From Ruminococcaceae bacterium UBA6413 (GTDB taxonomy: Bacteria; Bacillota; Clostridia; Oscillospirales; Ruminococcaceae), in NCBI GenBank assembly GCA_002437415.1, contig DJPL01000075.1:1-9246 (forward strand): a stretch of 9,246 bases of DNA. The letters run 5' to 3'. Shown here one piece after another: positions 6,217 to 9,246 of the stretch. Each line of letters begins with the position of its first letter. The stretch's first letter is position 1. Both the position numbers and the translations under genes were made by a program. A model generated the notes under the pieces. It worked only from the letters and a program-made list of their open reading frames with translations, searched no databases and had not been told where the DNA came from.

Positions 6217-6233
6217 ATACCCCGTGAGGGTAT
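6217..6233 (+). promoter_or_regulatory. CsoR operator 2
   Basis: ATACCCCGTGAGGGTAT has the same 17-base layout with one mismatched arm position. Its centre is 26 bases from that of operator 1, and it falls at or just after the predicted transcription start. It could bind a second CsoR tetramer or strengthen repression. Confidence 0.75.
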
Positions 6234-6267
6234 ATTGAAGCCGCAACAAAAATTCAGAGGTAATACT

Positions 6268-6591
6268 ATGAGTGAAAATAAAACAACCGTAAAAAAAGTC
6301 TGTCCATGCTGTCAGAAGCATACAGTCAGGGACGAAAAGCACAGAAAGGCGCTTCTCAACCGCCTTAAGCGCATTGAGGGTCAGGTGCGCGGTATTGAAG
6401 CTATGATCGAAAATGACGCATATTGCAACGATGTGCTTATACAGTCTGCCGCAGTCAATGCCGCAATGAACGCTTTTAATAAAGAGCTTCTCGCAAGCCA
6501 TATACGCGGCTGTGTCGCAAGAGATATCAGAGAGGGTAAGGACGAGGTCATAGACGAGCTTGTCGCAACTCTGCAAAAGCTGATGAAGTAA
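6268..6591 (+). CDS. csoR: Copper-sensing repressor CsoR
   Basis: A 107-aa DUF156/CsoR-family repressor, an all-helical protein that binds DNA without a classical HTH and releases it on Cu(I) binding. The family core RLKRIEGQVRGIEAMIEND (32-50) is intact. The Cu(I) ligand triad is C53, H78 and C82, with the family spacing of 25 and 4 residues, so this should be the copper type rather than a formaldehyde (FrmR) or nickel (RcnR) type. The N-terminus carries an extra Cys-rich stretch, CPCCQKH (12-18), before the core; it is a possible additional metal or thiol site. The frame stays open back to an ATG at 6094, but that would run through the terminator, promoter and both operators. AGAGG (6256-6260) selects 6268. 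First gene of the copper operon; it should autoregulate through the two upstream palindromes. copA follows after 50 bases. Confidence 0.95.
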   Translation: MSENKTTVKKVCPCCQKHTVRDEKHRKALLNRLKRIEGQVRGIEAMIENDAYCNDVLIQSAAVNAAMNAFNKELLASHIRGCVARDIREGKDEVIDELVATLQKLMK

Positions 6592-6641
6592 CGCAAAACG
6601 GATATAATAAATAGATAAAACAAAAGAAAAGAGGGTCAAAA

Positions 6642-9170
6642 ATGGAACAATACGATGTCACAGGCATGAGCTGTGCCGCTTGCAGTGCAAGAGTAGAAAA
6701 AGCGGTCAATAAGGTAAAGGGCGTTACCTCCTGCTCGGTAAGTCTGCTGACAAATTCAATGGGCGTTGAGGGCACAGCGTCACCGCAGGATATAATTTCC
6801 GCTGTGGAAAAAGCAGGCTACGGCGCAAAGCTTAAAGGTGCGGGAGCAAAGAAAGCGGATACCGGCGCCGATTCACTGCGTGACACCGAAACACCTAAGC
6901 TTCGCAAAAGGCTTATAGCCTCCGTCATATTCCTTGTGATACTGATGTACTTCTCGATGGGACATATGATGTGGGGATTTCCGCTTCCGTCATGGTTTGA
7001 CGGAAACCATGTGGCTATGGGGCTTGTACAGCTGCTTCTCAGCGGCATTATAATGGTTATAAACAACAAGTTCTTTGTAAACGGCTTCAAGGGCTTTATC
7101 AACCGTTCGCCGAATATGGATACGCTCGTTGCGCTCGGCTCGGGTGCGTCATTTGTTTGGAGTGTGTACGCACTGTTTATGATGACAGATGCACAGCTTC
7201 ACGGAAATGCAGATGCTGTTATGATGTATATGGACGAGTTCTATTTCGAGTCGGCGGCTATGATCTTAACGCTTATCACAGTCGGCAAGATGCTTGAAGC
7301 ACGCTCAAAGGGTAAAACTACTGATGCGCTCAAAGGTCTTATGAAGCTCGCCCCAAAAACCGCAAACGTAATTCGGAACGGTGTAGAGCAGACTATCCCC
7401 GCAGAAGAGGTAGTAAAGGACGATATTTTCGTAGTACGCCCCGGTGAGAGCATACCCGTTGACGGCGTAGTGACAGACGGCGAAAGCGCAGTAAACGAGT
7501 CGGCTCTGACAGGCGAGAGCATTCCCGTTGATAAGACGGTCGGCGATAATGTTTCGGCGGCAACGATAAACCAGACAGGCTTCATCACCTGTAAGGCTTC
7601 AAGAGTAGGCGAGGATACGACCCTGTCGCAGATCATCAAAATGGTGAGCGATGCGGCGGCTACCAAAGCACCTATCGCAAAGATAGCCGATAAGGTATCG
7701 GGTATATTCGTGCCTACCGTAATCACAATTTCGATAATCACAATGATAATTTGGCTGCTCCTCGGTCAGGATTTTGCATACGCTCTTGCAAGAGGAATTT
7801 CGGTACTGGTAATAAGCTGTCCGTGCGCACTCGGTCTTGCAACCCCCGTTGCAATTATGGTCGGAAACGGTGTCGGCGCAAAGAACGGCATTCTGTTCAA
7901 GACCGCCGTTTCGCTTGAGCAGGCAGGCAAAACTCAGATAGTAGCCCTCGACAAGACAGGTACTATCACAAAGGGCGAACCTCAGGTAACGGATATCGTT
8001 CCCGCAGAAAGTGTAACCGAAAGCGAGCTGTTGAGCCTTGCCGTATCGCTTGAAGCCAAGAGCGAGCACCCGCTTGCAAAGGCGATAAACGTATACGGCA
8101 GCGAGCACGGTATAACAGCACAGAACGTCGAGAATTTCAAGGTGCTCAGCGGCAACGGACTTACCGCAACGGTTTCAGGCGCAACCCTTTACGGCGGTAG
8201 TCTTAAGTTCATCGGCAGTAATACAGAACTTTCAGGCACAATAACAGCCGAAGCGGAGCGCCTTTCAAACGAGGGCAAGACTCCGCTCCTGTTCAGCCGA
8301 AACGGTAAGGCGCTCGGTATGATCGCGGTGGCCGACACGATAAAGGAAGACAGCCCCGAGGCTATACGTCAGCTCAGAAATATGGGTATAAAGGTCGTTA
8401 TGCTTACAGGCGATAACGAGCGCACCGCAAGAGCTATCGGTGATAAGGCAGGCGTTGACGAGGTAATCGCAGGCGTTCTCCCCGACGGCAAGGAGGCGGT
8501 TATCCGCTCACTTAAGGCTCAGGGTAAGGTCGCCATGGTCGGTGACGGCATAAACGATGCCCCTGCACTCACCGCCGCAGATACCGGTATCGCCATAGGC
8601 GCGGGAACAGACGTAGCGATAGATGCGGCAGATGTCGTACTGATGAAGAGCAGACTCTCCGATGTGCCCGCGGCAATAAGACTTTCCCGTGCGTCACTGC
8701 GCAATATTCACGAAAATCTGTTCTGGGCATTCATCTATAACATTATCGGCATACCTCTTGCCGCAGGTGTGTTCGTTTCCTTAGGACTTACACTTAATCC
8801 TATGTTCGGTGCGGCGGCGATGAGCTTGTCAAGCTTCTGCGTTGTATCGAATGCTCTAAGACTTAATTTCTGCAAGATTTACAGCACAAAGCATGACAGA
8901 AAGGCAAAACCGATAGTGTACCAAAATGTACCGGTGGTACAAACCAATAATAATACAAATATTACCAAAACCATCAAGATAAAAGGTATGATGTGCGAGA
9001 AGTGCGAGCATCATGTAAAGACCGCACTCGAAGCAATACCGCAGGTAATATCTGCCAAAGCAAGCCACACAGACGGTATCGCCGTGGCAGAGCTTTCGGG
9101 CGAGATCCCCGACAAACAGCTTAAAAAAGCCGTTGAAAACAGCGGCTATAAAGTAATATCAATAAAGTAA
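6642..9170 (+). CDS. copA: Copper-exporting P1B-type ATPase CopA with N- and C-terminal HMA domains
   Basis: A membrane pump (842 aa) that moves Cu(I) out of the cytosol at the cost of ATP. Order: HMA domain 1 with GMSCAAC (8-14); membrane helices from about residue 90; actuator TGES (290-293); CPC in the transport site (393-395); phosphorylation site DKTGT (D437); HP motif (H476-P477); TGDN (589-592); GDGINDAP (634-641); YN (699-700) and MSLSS (727-731). The CPC / YN / MxxSS set marks the Cu(I) subgroup. After the last helix, a hydrophilic Asn-rich linker (about 745-775) leads to a second HMA domain with GMMCEKC (782-788). Most CopA proteins have all HMA domains at the N-terminus, so this C-terminal one is unusual. 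Its MMCxxC wording matches the copZ gene starting 14 bases downstream, which suggests fusion of a copZ duplicate. GAGGG lies six bases before the ATG. Confidence 0.96.
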   Translation: MEQYDVTGMSCAACSARVEKAVNKVKGVTSCSVSLLTNSMGVEGTASPQDIISAVEKAGYGAKLKGAGAKKADTGADSLRDTETPKLRKRLIASVIFLVILMYFSMGHMMWGFPLPSWFDGNHVAMGLVQLLLSGIIMVINNKFFVNGFKGFINRSPNMDTLVALGSGASFVWSVYALFMMTDAQLHGNADAVMMYMDEFYFESAAMILTLITVGKMLEARSKGKTTDALKGLMKLAPKTANVIRNGVEQTIPAEEVVKDDIFVVRPGESIPVDGVVTDGESAVNESALTGESIPVDKTVGDNVSAATINQTGFITCKASRVGEDTTLSQIIKMVSDAAATKAPIAKIADKVSGIFVPTVITISIITMIIWLLLGQDFAYALARGISVLVISCPCALGLATPVAIMVGNGVGAKNGILFKTAVSLEQAGKTQIVALDKTGTITKGEPQVTDIVPAESVTESELLSLAVSLEAKSEHPLAKAINVYGSEHGITAQNVENFKVLSGNGLTATVSGATLYGGSLKFIGSNTELSGTITAEAERLSNEGKTPLLFSRNGKALGMIAVADTIKEDSPEAIRQLRNMGIKVVMLTGDNERTARAIGDKAGVDEVIAGVLPDGKEAVIRSLKAQGKVAMVGDGINDAPALTAADTGIAIGAGTDVAIDAADVVLMKSRLSDVPAAIRLSRASLRNIHENLFWAFIYNIIGIPLAAGVFVSLGLTLNPMFGAAAMSLSSFCVVSNALRLNFCKIYSTKHDRKAKPIVYQNVPVVQTNNNTNITKTIKIKGMMCEKCEHHVKTALEAIPQVISAKASHTDGIAVAELSGEIPDKQLKKAVENSGYKVISIK

Positions 9171-9184
9171 CGGAGGAATTTACA

Positions 9185-9246
9185 ATGGTAAAGACAACAC
9201 TTAAGATCGACGGAATGATGTGCGGAATGTGCGAATCGCACGTAAA
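9185..9246 (+). CDS. copZ: CopZ-like copper chaperone (5' part only, cut by window end)
   Basis: The ATG at 9185 follows GGAGG (9172-9176) at eight bases and sits 14 bases after the copA stop, so it is the next gene of the same operon. The 20 complete codons visible show the first beta strand and KIDGMMCGMCESHV, the HMA metal-binding loop with C13 and C16. Free-standing HMA proteins in this position carry Cu(I) to CopA and to CsoR in the cytosol. The rest is outside the window, so it could instead be a longer protein with several HMA domains. Confidence 0.8.
   Translation, partial: MVKTTLKIDGMMCGMCESHV

Noticed and set aside
6094..6267. Upstream ATG extending CsoR by 58 residues
   Set aside because: The extension would translate through a terminator, the promoter and both CsoR operators. 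A good ribosome binding site marks the ATG at 6268, and the shorter protein has the family length.
6603..6608. TATAAT in the csoR-copA gap as a separate copA promoter
   Set aside because: The hexamer at the right distance upstream (around 6580-6585) has no resemblance to TTGACA. copA is better explained by readthrough from the csoR promoter.

Overview
The window reads as a chromosomal segment of a low-to-mid GC Firmicute. The ribosome binding sites are strong (GAGGAGG, GGAGG), the promoters are near-consensus sigma-A type, and the gene families are typical of Clostridia. A gut Ruminococcus / [Eubacterium] siraeum-type organism is my guess from codon style and gene content; it is an inference and not proven.

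Left part (1-5227): a cassette bounded by two long imperfect inverted repeats (125-319 and 4807-5002). Inside it are a minus-strand two-gene operon for an FtsX/MacB-type ABC exporter (ATPase 2833-3531, permease 542-2821) and a plus-strand gene for a membrane-anchored zinc-ribbon protein (3947-4675). The ABC genes and the zinc-ribbon gene are divergent. The 415-base gap between them (3532-3946) holds a near-consensus promoter for the ABC operon, three 16-bp operator-like units at exact 19-bp spacing, two weak hairpins (3700-3728 and 3811-3831), and a perfect TTGACA/TATAAT promoter for the zinc-ribbon gene. The stretch 1-541 holds an open frame running in from the window edge, a 9-bp perfect hairpin (38-60), the first repeat arm and the minus-strand terminator of the ABC operon; I see nothing further in 320-443. 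The stretch 4676-5463 holds the zinc-ribbon terminator hairpin, the second repeat arm, a broken small minus-strand reading frame that runs into that arm, a bidirectional terminator-like hairpin and the fic promoter. I recognise nothing in 5228-5376.

Right part (5377-9246): a stand-alone class III Fic adenylyltransferase gene (5464-6066) with its own promoter, then a copper-homeostasis operon, csoR-copA-copZ. The csoR promoter carries a perfect CsoR-type palindrome exactly between its -35 and -10 boxes, and a second, near-perfect copy lies just downstream. CsoR would repress the operon in low copper. Cu(I) binding releases it, CopA then pumps Cu(I) out, and CopZ (cut by the window end) shuttles Cu(I) in the cytosol. 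CopA has one metal-binding domain at the N-terminus and an extra one fused to the C-terminus, immediately before the separate copZ gene.

The most unexplained material is non-coding: the inverted repeat pair with its shared reading frames, and the triple operator array in front of the ABC operon.
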